Shown here piece after piece: positions 9,877-19,421 of a DNA stretch of 64,000 bases. Where the stretch lies: the NCBI RefSeq assembly GCF_965655755.1, contig NZ_CBFHHW010000008.1, positions 14,670 through 78,669 on the forward strand, written 5' to 3'. Below the pieces are notes generated by a model, which saw only the letters and a list, made by a program, of their open reading frames with translations, was not told the origin of the DNA and did not search any database. How positions within the stretch are numbered: the first letter of the stretch is position 1; each line of letters begins with the position of its first letter. The translations under genes and the position numbers were made by a program. This DNA is from Methylophaga sp965655755. GTDB taxonomy: Bacteria > Pseudomonadota > Gammaproteobacteria > Nitrosococcales > Methylophagaceae.

Positions 9877-10922
9877 ACCAGATTTAACTCCATTTCAGGG
9901 TCCGGAGCATACGCGGCAATAGTCTTGGTTGCCTGTTTCCACTCAGCACTTGCGAACAATTCATTTCTGCTCAGGCTATGACGACCATGCAATCGCACCA
10001 GACGCGCATGACGAAGTGGATCAGCGTCTATTTTCAAACCATCAATGACCTTTACGACACTGCCCGGATTATTGCATACCAGCACCATGTCACACCCTGC
10101 TGATAAGGCAGCCTCGGCCCTTTCTAATGGTCCGCCGATAAAGGCTGCGCCTTCCATACTCAAATCATCGCTCAGAATAGCGCCCTGAAAGCCCAGACGT
10201 TCACGCAGCACTTCCTGCAACCAGAAGCGTGAAAACCCTGCCGGCATGGCATCATTTTGTTCATAAACGATATGAGCAGGCATGATGCCAGCAAGCTCTT
10301 TCTGGCAGAGTTGTCTGAACGGGAGCATGTCTGCCTGCAACATATCTTCCAGATGGCGCTTATCAACGGGTAGCCCTACATGGGAATCAACTTCGACAGC
10401 TCCGTGACCGGGGAAATGCTTACCCACCGCTGACATCCATGCGCGTTTCATACCATGAATATAGGCGCGTGCAATATCGGTAACTGCTTTAGGGTCGCGA
10501 TGAAAAGCACGATCACCAATGACTTCACTGACACCGTAATCAAGATCCAGCACCGGGGCAAAACTAAAATCAACACCAACCGCACGCAATTCTGCCGCCA
10601 TTAGCCAGCCTGTTTGCTCAGCCCTGTCTAGAGCACGTTCTGGATGCTGCATGTAGTCTTTACCGATAGCTCCCACAGGTGGAAGTCGGGTGAAGTCCTG
10701 ACGAAACCGTTGCACCCTTCCCCCTTCATGGTCAACTGAAATCAGAAGATGCGGTTCACGCAGTTTGTGAATATCCTGGCAGAGGGCAGTAATTTGTTCA
10801 GCAGATTCAAAATTGCGGCTGAATAAAATGACACCACCAACCAGCGGGTGTTGCAGAATATCCTGCTCTTCGGGACTCAGCTTGGTGCCGAGCAAATCGA
10901 CCATTAACGGGCCTAACGTCAT
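9873..10922 (-). CDS. nagZ: beta-N-acetylhexosaminidase (glycoside hydrolase family 3)
   Basis: NagZ removes N-acetylglucosamine from anhydromuropeptides in cytosolic peptidoglycan recycling. The 349 residues show the family hallmarks: SVDHEGGRVQRFR, GKHFPGHGAVEVDSH with the catalytic His on the mobile loop, and ILSDDLSMEGA carrying the nucleophile Asp. It lacks a signal peptide, as expected for NagZ. It lies 11 bp after the L,D-transpeptidase gene and overlaps the MscS gene, giving a small cell-wall and turgor operon. Confidence 0.95.
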   Translation of the reverse strand: MTLGPLMVDLLGTKLSPEEQDILQHPLVGGVILFSRNFESAEQITALCQDIHKLREPHLLISVDHEGGRVQRFRQDFTRLPPVGAIGKDYMQHPERALDRAEQTGWLMAAELRAVGVDFSFAPVLDLDYGVSEVIGDRAFHRDPKAVTDIARAYIHGMKRAWMSAVGKHFPGHGAVEVDSHVGLPVDKRHLEDMLQADMLPFRQLCQKELAGIMPAHIVYEQNDAMPAGFSRFWLQEVLRERLGFQGAILSDDLSMEGAAFIGGPLERAEAALSAGCDMVLVCNNPGSVVKVIDGLKIDADPLRHARLVRLHGRHSLSRNELFASAEWKQATKTIAAYAPDPEMELNLV

Positions 10923-10933
10923 AGTTTTGAAAC

Positions 10934-11431
10934 CTATTCACGGATCCTGACTTTCAGGCCAGGTTTCACCTGTTCAAATAAAGTCAGCAGATCCTGATTA
11001 TGCATTCGGATACAACCATGTGACAGTGCCTGCCCCATCGGCAGGGAATCCGGACATCCATGGATGTATATATATCGACGCATTGTATCAACATTTCCCA
11101 ATCGGTTTTTCCCGACTTCCAGGCCGCTGAGCCAGAGAATGCGAGTTAAGATCCAATCTCTATCAGGAAATTGTTGGTCTAAATCAGAATTATAAATTTC
11201 ACCGGTCGGTCGTCGGCCAACAAAAACTGAATTCACTGGCTCACCCTCACCGATACAGGCACGAATGTAATGCCAGCCACGAGGTGTACAACCACTTCCT
11301 TCTTGTTCGCCCGCCCCGTTCAGTGCAGTCGAGACAGCCGCTACGAATATGACATGATCGTTATGCCATAACTGACACTGTTGATCTGCAATCGAAATAT
11401 CCAGCCACGTTGTTGGTGTTTGTTGCGTCAT
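10934..11431 (-). CDS. L,D-transpeptidase (YkuD domain)
   Basis: The 165-residue protein consists almost wholly of a YkuD catalytic domain. The active-site signature is visible as IHGCPDSLPMGQALSHGCIRM, with the conserved His and the nucleophilic Cys in SHGCIRM. Enzymes of this family form 3-3 crosslinks in peptidoglycan or attach proteins to it. There is no obvious signal peptide at the chosen start (MTQQTPTTWLDIS), which is unusual for a periplasmic enzyme. It could instead be a short cytosolic form that acts on recycled muropeptides, which would fit its position directly upstream of nagZ. Confidence 0.88.
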   Translation of the reverse strand: MTQQTPTTWLDISIADQQCQLWHNDHVIFVAAVSTALNGAGEQEGSGCTPRGWHYIRACIGEGEPVNSVFVGRRPTGEIYNSDLDQQFPDRDWILTRILWLSGLEVGKNRLGNVDTMRRYIYIHGCPDSLPMGQALSHGCIRMHNQDLLTLFEQVKPGLKVRIRE

Positions 11432-11503
11432 AAATTATGGTTAAGATCTGCATTAGTTTTGTTAGCACAATAACAAAGCACCTCTGTTAATGTGAAACGT
11501 GAT

Positions 11504-12529
11504 TTATTTGAGGTTGGGCTGATGCGCTTGCCTTACTCCCCAGAGCGTATACAGGTGAGATAATGCAAGTAAAAACAGGCTCAAAAAGGCTGGCCACAAA
11601 AACCAGTTATGGCGATACTGGTGCGGAATCGTGTCCTCTACAATCAGGGTTTGATATTGCTGCCGATCAATCTCATCAATCGCATCAGAAAACTCTTCCA
11701 TCGACCCGGCCTCAAATGCCTGATAAGGCACTTCGAGATTTTTAAAAAAAGAATGTAATTTACGTTCAGGCATGTCGAGCCACAATAAACTGTCATCAGC
11801 AGTTTTATCAAGAGTCATGCCACGCATCGAACGTAAATAAATCCAATACAAGTTGAGTTTCATGTTCGGATACGTTCGCTGCAAATACAGTTTCTGTTGG
11901 TCGGTAAAAATCTGACCACCATCTGATATCAGCAACACATTTCGGGAACCACGATAATCTTCACAGGCATACATATCTGCTGCCAGCTTTAAAGCAGAGA
12001 AAATATTCGTTTTTGACAGACCTTTACCCAGCCCTCCGGCTTCCACAGTCGCCAGAATGGCTTCCTTGTTATAGGTCAGACTCAAGACTTCGGTAGGTTT
12101 ATCACTAAACAGAACATAACCAAAACGATCGTCAGGACGCCGTTTCACAAACTCTAAAAGATAGTCACGTGAGACTCGACGTTTGCTGCGGATTTTCACC
12201 CTCTCCCTCGACAAAGTGTTTAACGGACGTCGGGCAAAGATCTCATCCATGCTCCTGCTGCGATCCAGCAGTACGATAAATTCAGCACCCTGACGATAGC
12301 GTTCAACCTGCTGTTCAGGTGTAAATGGTCCCGCCAATGCCAGTGTTAACAGGGTTATAACAGCAGTCGCCAACCCTTTATGAAGAATCATTAAGACGGC
12401 TGAAAAACGATCTTGTGGGAGCAGTTTATCCCACGCTACTCTTTTTTCAGTGTTGTGACTGAACCATGGCAATAAAGCCAGAGGTAAAAGCAAAAAAAGA
12501 AATGGAGAAGCCCAATTCAGTCCCGACAT
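11504..12529 (-). CDS. VWA-domain membrane protein, second MxaC-like paralogue
   Basis: This 341-residue protein has an N-terminal hydrophobic pair of segments (LLLPLALLPWF, then VITLLTLALAGPF), a von Willebrand A domain with the metal-site motif DRSRS (about residues 89-93), and a C-terminal membrane helix. It closely resembles the MxaC-like protein encoded at 14024-15040: shared stretches include LALLPWF, LALAGP, DRSRSMD and RQQYQTLIVE versus RQHYQTLIVE. It therefore looks like a duplicate of mxaC at the distal end of the mxa cluster. It starts 30 bp after mxaL. Its role in methanol dehydrogenase maturation is inferred from position only. Confidence 0.8.
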   Translation of the reverse strand: MSGLNWASPFLFLLLPLALLPWFSHNTEKRVAWDKLLPQDRFSAVLMILHKGLATAVITLLTLALAGPFTPEQQVERYRQGAEFIVLLDRSRSMDEIFARRPLNTLSRERVKIRSKRRVSRDYLLEFVKRRPDDRFGYVLFSDKPTEVLSLTYNKEAILATVEAGGLGKGLSKTNIFSALKLAADMYACEDYRGSRNVLLISDGGQIFTDQQKLYLQRTYPNMKLNLYWIYLRSMRGMTLDKTADDSLLWLDMPERKLHSFFKNLEVPYQAFEAGSMEEFSDAIDEIDRQQYQTLIVEDTIPHQYRHNWFLWPAFLSLFLLALSHLYTLWGVRQAHQPNLK

Positions 12530-12559
12530 ATCGGGTAAGTGTGACTGATAAGCTGTATT

Positions 12560-13495
12560 TTAATCATCCGTCTTTGCAACCCAACTATAGGGAAGATAAA
12601 CCAGTAGGATTAAGATCAACGCCAAGCCAGACAGCCAGGCATATAAGTCATAATCAACCGTCAGCTCGCGCGTCTCCGACTCATCACGAATCTGTTCAAC
12701 TAATTGTGAAGGCTTGGTCGGTGAAGAAACATAAGCAAACCCCACACGATTTGCCAACGTTTCCAAATGCGCTTTCTTCTGAGATGATAAATGTTCTGTT
12801 CGTGGCGTATTGGTGATAACCGTGGTGTCAGCCTGCATAGAGGCATAGACATCCTGATGCATCACATCATTCACTTCCCAGAATCCTTCAATCTCACCGG
12901 CTTCATTGGTTTTAGGTATCGGCAGCAGATCTTCGCCGCCCACCCCTACTAATAAACCATGAACCTCACCCGGTGTTCCAGAAAATTTGGGAAACAGAGA
13001 TTCATGAATTGGTGGTGACTCATGTCCGTCGGTAACCATCACGATCGTTGGTTGAGGGTCGATATTTTTAACCTGACGGATCGCCGTATACGTCGCTTTA
13101 GAGACCTCACTGGAACGTGCCCAGGCCATATGCGGATCAATCTGTTCCAGCATTTGCGTCAGATCATGATAACTCGAGCAGACCTCGACCGGATTCATCA
13201 GAATCAGACTTCTTGATTCACTGAATATCGCTAGTCCTGCATGGGCACCACAGGGCATCTCCAACATGGTTTTACGAGTAAAGTCTTTAGCCCAGGTCAG
13301 ACGGCTTACTTTCTCACCATCCTGTTCAGCATCTTGGACGTTCATACTGTCGGTGATGTCCAACACAAATAAGGTATCCATGATTTTGACATCACGTGGT
13401 ACCTGAGGCAGCCACAGAGCCGCCATAATCAGTATGAGTGCTGTCAGCATAATTACAGCTGTCAGCAAAATACGCTTCTGATAACTCAACATCAT
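12560..13495 (-). CDS. mxaL: VWA-domain protein MxaL
   Basis: MxaL is one of the VWA proteins needed to make active, calcium-loaded methanol dehydrogenase in methylotrophs. The 311 residues comprise an N-terminal membrane helix, a VWA domain with metal-site motif DITDS (about residue 45) and a C-terminal helix followed by a short basic tail. It overlaps mxaK by 4 bp. The assignment rests on order R-S-A-C-K-L, which matches known mxa clusters. A BatA/BatB-type complex of unrelated function is the main alternative. Confidence 0.8.
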   Translation of the reverse strand: MMLSYQKRILLTAVIMLTALILIMAALWLPQVPRDVKIMDTLFVLDITDSMNVQDAEQDGEKVSRLTWAKDFTRKTMLEMPCGAHAGLAIFSESRSLILMNPVEVCSSYHDLTQMLEQIDPHMAWARSSEVSKATYTAIRQVKNIDPQPTIVMVTDGHESPPIHESLFPKFSGTPGEVHGLLVGVGGEDLLPIPKTNEAGEIEGFWEVNDVMHQDVYASMQADTTVITNTPRTEHLSSQKKAHLETLANRVGFAYVSSPTKPSQLVEQIRDESETRELTVDYDLYAWLSGLALILILLVYLPYSWVAKTDD

Positions 13496-14031
13496 GGCAG
13501 GTCTACCTTAAACCCCTTACTCTCTATCGAACGCTGACTGCTGATCACATTTTTTTCAAAGTCTTCTGTATTAGCCGGATCTTCCGACACCATGCGTAAT
13601 GCAACCTCAAGGTTATAGCGTGCATCCCACATCTCCGGACGCATCGCCAATGCACTGCGATAGTCCTGCTTGGCTAATTCAACCAATGGTATCTGACGAC
13701 CATCCGATGCAGTCATGGATAAAGCTTCGCGTAGATTGATGTTGCCTCGATTGTAATAAGCGGCGGGTAACAACTCAGGATCTTTTATGCCTAAGACCTG
13801 CGTCCATTTATCTAACGCCAGATCATGTTCACCTTTCCGCTCAAGCTGAATGGCATGCGTAAACTGTGCCTCTGGCGCATCGGGCACCTCTTCAAACGAA
13901 GTTGGATCAGCAATGTAAGCATCGACTTGTTGTTTTTGCCATAACATCATTGATGTAACAAGCAGGCTGATCGCACTTAAAATAATAAGCAAATTCAATA
14001 ACCAGCGTGCACTGAGTAAAAATTTATTCAT
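13492..14031 (-). CDS. mxaK: TPR-containing protein MxaK
   Basis: The 179-residue protein has one N-terminal membrane anchor (about residues 9-31) and a periplasmic TPR-like region with the motif AAYYNRGNINLREA, followed by RPEMWDARYNLEVALR. MxaK is a poorly understood accessory protein for methanol dehydrogenase activation. It overlaps both mxaC (8 bp) and mxaL (4 bp), so the three are likely translationally coupled. The TPR probably holds the neighbouring VWA proteins together; that is an inference. Confidence 0.78.
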   Translation of the reverse strand: MNKFLLSARWLLNLLIILSAISLLVTSMMLWQKQQVDAYIADPTSFEEVPDAPEAQFTHAIQLERKGEHDLALDKWTQVLGIKDPELLPAAYYNRGNINLREALSMTASDGRQIPLVELAKQDYRSALAMRPEMWDARYNLEVALRMVSEDPANTEDFEKNVISSQRSIESKGFKVDLP

Positions 14032-15040
14032 GGGCTTTTCTCACTCCCCAGAAGGTGTAAAGGTGGGATGCAGCCAATAACAACATTGCTAACATCGCAA
14101 TCCATAGCAACAAATCAGATTTAGGTTCGTGCGGTAGCGTTTCTTCTACAATCAAGGTTTGATAATGCTGCCTGTCAATTTCAGCTAATGCTTCCGCAAA
14201 CGCTTCTAATGATCCCGCCTCAAACGCACGATATGGCACACCGATAGACTGGAAAAACTTATGCAGTTTCCGTTCAGGTATATCAACCCAGAGCAGATTA
14301 TCGTTATCACCTTCATGCAGACTCATTTCCTGATTGGATTTCAGATAAATCCAGTAGATACTCAGGTTCATGTCTTTATACAGCCGACTGATTTGTTCCT
14401 TGGCTTCATCACTTAATTGCTGGCCACCATCCGACACTAGCAGGACAATACGTGAGCCGCGATAGGCCTGGTCTTCAAACATTCTGGCACTACTCAATAA
14501 AGCTTCCGCCATATTGGTGTCAGACAACCCTTTTCCTAAAGCATTGGCATTGATAGTGGCGAGAATAGATTCTTTGTCATAGGTTAAGGGAAGCAAATTA
14601 ATCGCCTTGGTACTGAAAAACACAAACCCAAACCGATCATCCGGGCGGTTTTTCACAAATTCAGTCAGATAATCACGCGCCACGTTTCGCTTGGAGTCAT
14701 CACCGCCGACACTGATTACTGCTGCCTGTGTTTTAACAGCAAAAGGCGCATCCATACTCCGGCTCCGGTCCAACAGTAAGACGATTTCAGCCCCCTCACC
14801 AACACGTTCCACTTTCTGCTCAGGCAGATTGGGTCCTGCTAAAGCCAGTAATAAAGCAGCAATCACTAATGATGACAACACTTTCAATAGGATGCTGATC
14901 AGTCTGGACATGGGATCGGTCGGGACCAGACTGACCCAGGCAACGGTTTTGTCGAGGTTATGATTAAACCATGGTAATAAGGCTAGCGGTAATAAGGCCA
15001 GTAACCATGGCTGAAACCATTCCAGACCCAATAGCGTCAT
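14024..15040 (-). CDS. mxaC: VWA-domain membrane protein MxaC
   Basis: This is a 338-residue membrane-anchored VWA protein of the methanol dehydrogenase maturation cluster. Two hydrophobic segments precede the VWA domain, whose metal site reads DRSRS; a membrane helix closes the protein. I chose the ATG at 15040 (MTLLGLEWFQP) because it overlaps the mxaA stop as ATGA and has GGAG upstream; a start at 15064 would add eight unlikely residues. It has a paralogue at 11504-12529. Confidence 0.82.
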   Translation of the reverse strand: MTLLGLEWFQPWLLALLPLALLPWFNHNLDKTVAWVSLVPTDPMSRLISILLKVLSSLVIAALLLALAGPNLPEQKVERVGEGAEIVLLLDRSRSMDAPFAVKTQAAVISVGGDDSKRNVARDYLTEFVKNRPDDRFGFVFFSTKAINLLPLTYDKESILATINANALGKGLSDTNMAEALLSSARMFEDQAYRGSRIVLLVSDGGQQLSDEAKEQISRLYKDMNLSIYWIYLKSNQEMSLHEGDNDNLLWVDIPERKLHKFFQSIGVPYRAFEAGSLEAFAEALAEIDRQHYQTLIVEETLPHEPKSDLLLWIAMLAMLLLAASHLYTFWGVRKAHE

Positions 15041-15879
15041 GCCACTCGCTCCCTCGCCCGGCAAGCTTTAGCCAGCTCTAGAATCTGGTAAAAATCTTTC
15101 TGTTCAGCACCATCAGGACTGAAAAAATGGGCTGCCGATTGCTGGTAAAAGCTTTCAATGTCGGCCTCTAAGGGTGCTAACCACGGACATTTGTCCCATA
15201 GTTTGTCGAGGTGGCTATTAATGACCACCCTGCCTGCACTGCGGTTGAACGCTTTATGCAAACTTCGGCTGGCATTGTCCGCATCCTTACGTCCGAGAAG
15301 TCGCATTTTATTAAGCTCGAACATAGCGGTAGCAAAGGGCAATCGCTCACGAGGGCGAAAACCAAAGTGCCAAATCAACCAGATTAAAACCGCCACCAGC
15401 AAAACGACAAAAGAAACCCATAGACGTAAAGTCAGTGCCTCATTACTCTGCGGCTGCAAGCTGATATCACCGCGTGGATTGAGGTTATCCTGCGTGTCCT
15501 TCTGCCCGAGGAAAGAACCAATTTGCATCGGCACTGAAGGGACCGTAATAAACTCACCTTCTTTAGTACGTAACTGTAATTCAGGTGTCGCCACTTGCCG
15601 GTTTTCAGCGGGTACATTAATAATCTGGAAGTGAAGCTGCATCTGCTGGCCTGCCATTTCACTGTCATATAAATACAGCCAGTGCCCATAGCGTTTGTCA
15701 TGCTGTGGTAAGGAGTGTGCGTCAAGGTCTGACACAGCGACAGGTAATTCAATAGAAGCGGTAATTTGATCACCAATCAACAGGCCCCAACTACGGTCCA
15801 AGGTGATTTTGGTATCTACCGCATAAACCGGTAACGATAATAAAGTTAAGAACAGGGCTAAAAAACGCATCGTATGCAT
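15037..15879 (-). CDS. mxaA: MxaA-like membrane protein
   Basis: The 280-residue protein begins with a signal peptide (to about residue 20), has a periplasmic beta-rich part, one membrane helix (about residues 149-170) and a cytosolic helical tail. In other methylotrophs MxaA is needed for calcium insertion into methanol dehydrogenase. The sequence alone cannot separate MxaA from DUF4381 proteins of generic MoxR-Bat operons; order and context favour MxaA. It follows mxaS after 2 bp. Confidence 0.75.
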   Translation of the reverse strand: MHTMRFLALFLTLLSLPVYAVDTKITLDRSWGLLIGDQITASIELPVAVSDLDAHSLPQHDKRYGHWLYLYDSEMAGQQMQLHFQIINVPAENRQVATPELQLRTKEGEFITVPSVPMQIGSFLGQKDTQDNLNPRGDISLQPQSNEALTLRLWVSFVVLLVAVLIWLIWHFGFRPRERLPFATAMFELNKMRLLGRKDADNASRSLHKAFNRSAGRVVINSHLDKLWDKCPWLAPLEADIESFYQQSAAHFFSPDGAEQKDFYQILELAKACRARERVA

Positions 15880-15881
15880 CC

Positions 15882-16772
15882 CTATGATTTTTTCATGGCG
15901 TAAAAATATTCAGTCAATTGCTGCGGCGTGATATCACCATCGACAAATAACGGCCTGATCCGATAACGCATAAAACACTCGGTCAGTTGTGAGAAGTGAT
16001 CGTCCATGCGTTGTTGCCAGCGTTTTTTCATCCCCGGACGCATCCAGACGCTATGGCGTTGACCGGTCTCGGCATCACGCGTTTCCGCCCATCCCGCATG
16101 CGAAGGAAAATGATCCACATCATCATGGCGCCAGACGATTGGAATAACAGTGTATTGAGAGAGTTTCCGCAGACTTTTCTCCACCAGACTCAAGTCGTAG
16201 CAAAAATCCGATGCCAAAAACACCATCGCACGTTTATTGTTGACTAACTCAGCAGCCTGAGACAGTCCATCCGCACCCGGTGATGCCGCTTCTTTGGCTG
16301 TCATAATTTTCTCTGCTGCAAACGCAGGCATACTACGTTGTGTGGTCGGCATGATGGTGACATCCTGACGCCAGACAGAATCAAAGGCTGCCATCGCAAA
16401 CCGATCACCCCGACCAATACCACTATGCGCGATCATATGCGCAAGTTTGGCCAACCGTTCGTGATTAACACTGGCAACAGACATCGACTTACTGATATCC
16501 GCCAACAGCCAGAGCGTAATTGACGCCCGTTGCTGATAACGCTTAACCAACCAGCGCTGGCGTTCATTCTGACTAATATCCGCCGCCTGACTACGGAGGC
16601 TGGCGCGTATATCCAGTCGTCTTGGATCCGGATAATCAAACAAGTCCGCAAAACCGGCAAAACGATCACCACTCCCCAGAGCAGTACCACTATGCGCGCC
16701 GGGGACATGCCCGAACACCTTATCGGGAAACCGGTAAACAAACTCCTGCGGTTGCAGGTTTCTAATAGCCAT
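15882..16772 (-). CDS. mxaS: DUF58-family protein MxaS
   Basis: The 296-residue protein is a DUF58 protein; the conserved block around DIRASLRSQ and the degenerate VWA-like region (LLADISKSMS) are seen. In mxa clusters this position, directly after the MoxR ATPase, is MxaS, an accessory factor for methanol dehydrogenase. No signal peptide or membrane helix is apparent. It starts 5 bp downstream of mxaR. Confidence 0.8.
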   Translation of the reverse strand: MAIRNLQPQEFVYRFPDKVFGHVPGAHSGTALGSGDRFAGFADLFDYPDPRRLDIRASLRSQAADISQNERQRWLVKRYQQRASITLWLLADISKSMSVASVNHERLAKLAHMIAHSGIGRGDRFAMAAFDSVWRQDVTIMPTTQRSMPAFAAEKIMTAKEAASPGADGLSQAAELVNNKRAMVFLASDFCYDLSLVEKSLRKLSQYTVIPIVWRHDDVDHFPSHAGWAETRDAETGQRHSVWMRPGMKKRWQQRMDDHFSQLTECFMRYRIRPLFVDGDITPQQLTEYFYAMKKS

Positions 16773-16777
16773 AACGA

Positions 16778-17797
16778 TTACGGTGTAGCGATATGATCAC
16801 GAAGCGCACGCACAAACAGAGGCATTATCTGCTCGCGACGCCCTTCATAGACTGGTGACAGGAACACACGATGCGTCATTGTCGGTAGTAACACGGTATG
16901 AATATCATCCGGTAGCACATGATCTCGCCCTTCTAACCAGGCAGCGACTTTTGCTGCTCTGACCATTGCAGACATACCGCGTACACTGGCTCCAGCAACG
17001 ACGAGATCCTCAACATAAATATCTTCCAGTTCGATACCCAGCTCATGCGGCTCCCAGCTAGCATCCCACAGACGAACCACATAGTTTTCAATTTCGGGGG
17101 AAACAAAAATAGATTGCTGAATTTCCCGATCTAACTGATTCAGATCGCGATAGTCTAGTAGCGGTTCGCCTATACTCGATAGCAAGGCATCCACATCATG
17201 AAAAGCCGGATCAAAAATCAATTTACGGCGGATATCATCCTCGGTGGGACGACTGATATTAATCTCAAACAGGAACCGATCACGGGCTGCGGCACTGAGT
17301 TCAAAGGTTTCTTCTTTTTCAACCGCATTTCTATCAGCAAACACCACCATGTGCGGGAAACGAAACTCTTTACCAAATGCATCAACACTGCGCTCAGCCA
17401 TTGCTCTTAACAGTAAAGACTGCACTTGTGGTCTGGCCCGGTTGATCTCATTAAAAAAGAACACCGCCGTATCTTCACCTTGCGCAATCAGCGGGCCGGG
17501 GTCGATGACCGGTTTACCATCAGCATTCACCCACGCACTGTAAAGTAGATCGTTCGGCATTAAGTCGACACTCCCTTCGATACGACCAAATGCACCACCC
17601 AATGCTTTCGAGAAAGCTCTGAGCAATGTGGTTTTACCGACACCAACACCACCTTCCAGCAAGACGTGACCGCGGGCGTGTAATGCAATCAGTATCAAAC
17701 GAATCGCCTGTTGTTGACCAACAACGACGTCGTTGACCACACTTTCCAAAGCCAGCGCATGTTCTCTTGCTGTATGTAAAAGCTGAGATTCAGCCAT
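16778..17797 (-). CDS. mxaR: MoxR-type AAA+ ATPase MxaR
   Basis: MoxR ATPases act as chaperones that insert cofactors or metals into partner complexes, usually together with VWA proteins. The 339 residues carry Walker A GGVGVGKTTLL, Walker B VFFFNEINRA and the sensor/arginine-finger region AAARDRFLFEI. It is the first gene of the six-gene mxaRSACKL run, with GGGAGA before the ATG at 17797. The promoter should lie in the 229 bp shared with the divergent histidine kinase gene. The structural genes mxaFJGI, which precede mxaR in many methylotrophs, are absent here. Confidence 0.85.
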   Translation of the reverse strand: MAESQLLHTAREHALALESVVNDVVVGQQQAIRLILIALHARGHVLLEGGVGVGKTTLLRAFSKALGGAFGRIEGSVDLMPNDLLYSAWVNADGKPVIDPGPLIAQGEDTAVFFFNEINRARPQVQSLLLRAMAERSVDAFGKEFRFPHMVVFADRNAVEKEETFELSAAARDRFLFEINISRPTEDDIRRKLIFDPAFHDVDALLSSIGEPLLDYRDLNQLDREIQQSIFVSPEIENYVVRLWDASWEPHELGIELEDIYVEDLVVAGASVRGMSAMVRAAKVAAWLEGRDHVLPDDIHTVLLPTMTHRVFLSPVYEGRREQIMPLFVRALRDHIATP

Positions 17798-17957
17798 GTT
17801 CTCTCCCCTCGTATATTTTTTATTGCAGGACTACTCTACCAAGCATGATTGAAAAAAGTCATCTTTATCCAGGCAGGTCTAGACGTCCATGTGTTGAGAC
17901 CCATCTATTAAACGCTTTCACAGGATGATTGACATCAGATATATGCCCTTCATTTAC

Positions 17958-17970
17958 GGGCAATTTGCCC
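17958..17970. promoter_or_regulatory. 13-bp dyad in the mxaR / kinase divergent promoter region
   Basis: GGGCAATTTGCCC is a perfect inverted repeat around a single central T. A further GCCC at 17945-17948 can pair with its left arm, so the dyad could also form alternative hairpins. It lies in the 229 bp between two divergent operons. It is a reasonable candidate operator for the neighbouring response regulator, but this is inference. Confidence 0.35.
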
Positions 17971-18026
17971 GACCTAATTAAACATCTTTCAAGAAAGTCG
18001 CTAAGTGCCTAGACTAGAAGAAACTT

Positions 18027-19421
18027 TTGACCTGTGAAACACAGATGAATCTGCAAGCCCAACTTTTAGTGCGAATTTTAATTATCGCTGTCATTTGTCT
18101 GTTATGCAGTGCGTGGTATGTGTTGTATCAGACAAATCAACAATCGGTTTTTGAGGCTGAGCAAACTGCGAAACGTATTGAACGTCAGACACGTCAACAA
18201 CTGCTGGATATGTTTCAGCGTTATGATTTTTCCCGCTCTTTTCCCGATGTGAATTTATGGCGAGGCATAGGCGGTGTGCCGGGATCCTGCACCCAGTTTC
18301 TATCACGAACACAAAGTCGTCAGCGTAGTTTATGTAATGACATTGTCGAGCCAGAAAAAAAATATCCAGCCTGGTTTGCTGCATTTTACAAACAATTTTT
18401 CACCCCGGATCTAGAAGTACGGGAATCGGTCAATTTCAATGCCATCAAGTACGGTACTGTATTGGTGAGTCTCAATACACACATGGAAACGGCCAGAGCC
18501 TGGAGCAACCTGCGTGCTGTGACCGGGGTGATGACTGCCACCATTCTTGTTTTATGTTTTTTAGTCTTTTTCACCATTGGCCGGATGTTAAAACCGGCTC
18601 ACCATATCGTAAAAGGACTGGAAAAAATGCGCGAAGGTGAACTGAGTTTACGTTTACCGGCATTTGAAATCGCAGAATGGAAACGAACCAGTCAGGCCAT
18701 TAATGCACTCGTCAGTTCTCAGCAAGATACATTGGCTGAAAATAAACGATTGGCATTGAAATTGATGAATGCACAGGAGGAAGAGCACCGCTACATCACC
18801 CGAGAATTACATGATGAATTTGGTCAGTGTCTCGCGGGTATCAATGCTATGACCACCTCCATTGCACAGACAGCCAAAAAAGACTGCCCTGCGTTATTAG
18901 AAGAGGTGAATTCCATCAGTCATATCACCACCCATATGATGACCGCTCTGCGTAATCTCTTAACACGGCTACGTCCAGCGGAAGTCGACGACTTAGGACT
19001 TACAACCAGCTTGCAACAATTAATTCGTAGTTGGAATCAACGCAGTGGTGAACAGACCCATTATGGAATCACTGTTGATCCCTTAGTAGATGAATTGCCC
19101 GAACCGATACCGGTAAATATTTATCGTATTGTGCAGGAGTGTTTAACTAATATTGCCAAGCACGCCAATGCAACACAGGCTGATATTATGCTGAAGCTAT
19201 CTGCTTCAGACTCAGTCACACTGTTAATACGTGATGATGGTATCGCCGATACCAAATCATTTTCTAACACACTGGGCATCGGTTTACTGGGTATACACGA
19301 ACGTGTCACCGCCTTGGGGGGAACCTTTTCTCTGGGTACCGAAAAGACGGGTGGCCTTATCGTTACCGTAACCCTTCCGGTCAACAATTATTCACCTTCA
19401 GAACCAAATAACAATGAATAA
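18027..19421 (+). CDS. NarX-type sensor histidine kinase (possible MxaY/MoxY)
   Basis: This 464-residue sensor has a membrane helix at the N terminus, a periplasmic domain of about 110 residues with three cysteines, a second helix near residues 167-189, a HAMP domain, HisKA_3 with the phospho-acceptor in RYITRELHDEFGQ, and an HATPase domain. The start is a TTG with TAGAAG upstream; an ATG at 18045 is an alternative. It is divergent from mxaR and overlaps the next gene by 8 bp. In Paracoccus a kinase/regulator pair of this kind controls methanol dehydrogenase genes, so the same role is inferred here. Confidence 0.85.
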   Translation: MTCETQMNLQAQLLVRILIIAVICLLCSAWYVLYQTNQQSVFEAEQTAKRIERQTRQQLLDMFQRYDFSRSFPDVNLWRGIGGVPGSCTQFLSRTQSRQRSLCNDIVEPEKKYPAWFAAFYKQFFTPDLEVRESVNFNAIKYGTVLVSLNTHMETARAWSNLRAVTGVMTATILVLCFLVFFTIGRMLKPAHHIVKGLEKMREGELSLRLPAFEIAEWKRTSQAINALVSSQQDTLAENKRLALKLMNAQEEEHRYITRELHDEFGQCLAGINAMTTSIAQTAKKDCPALLEEVNSISHITTHMMTALRNLLTRLRPAEVDDLGLTTSLQQLIRSWNQRSGEQTHYGITVDPLVDELPEPIPVNIYRIVQECLTNIAKHANATQADIMLKLSASDSVTLLIRDDGIADTKSFSNTLGIGLLGIHERVTALGGTFSLGTEKTGGLIVTVTLPVNNYSPSEPNNNE

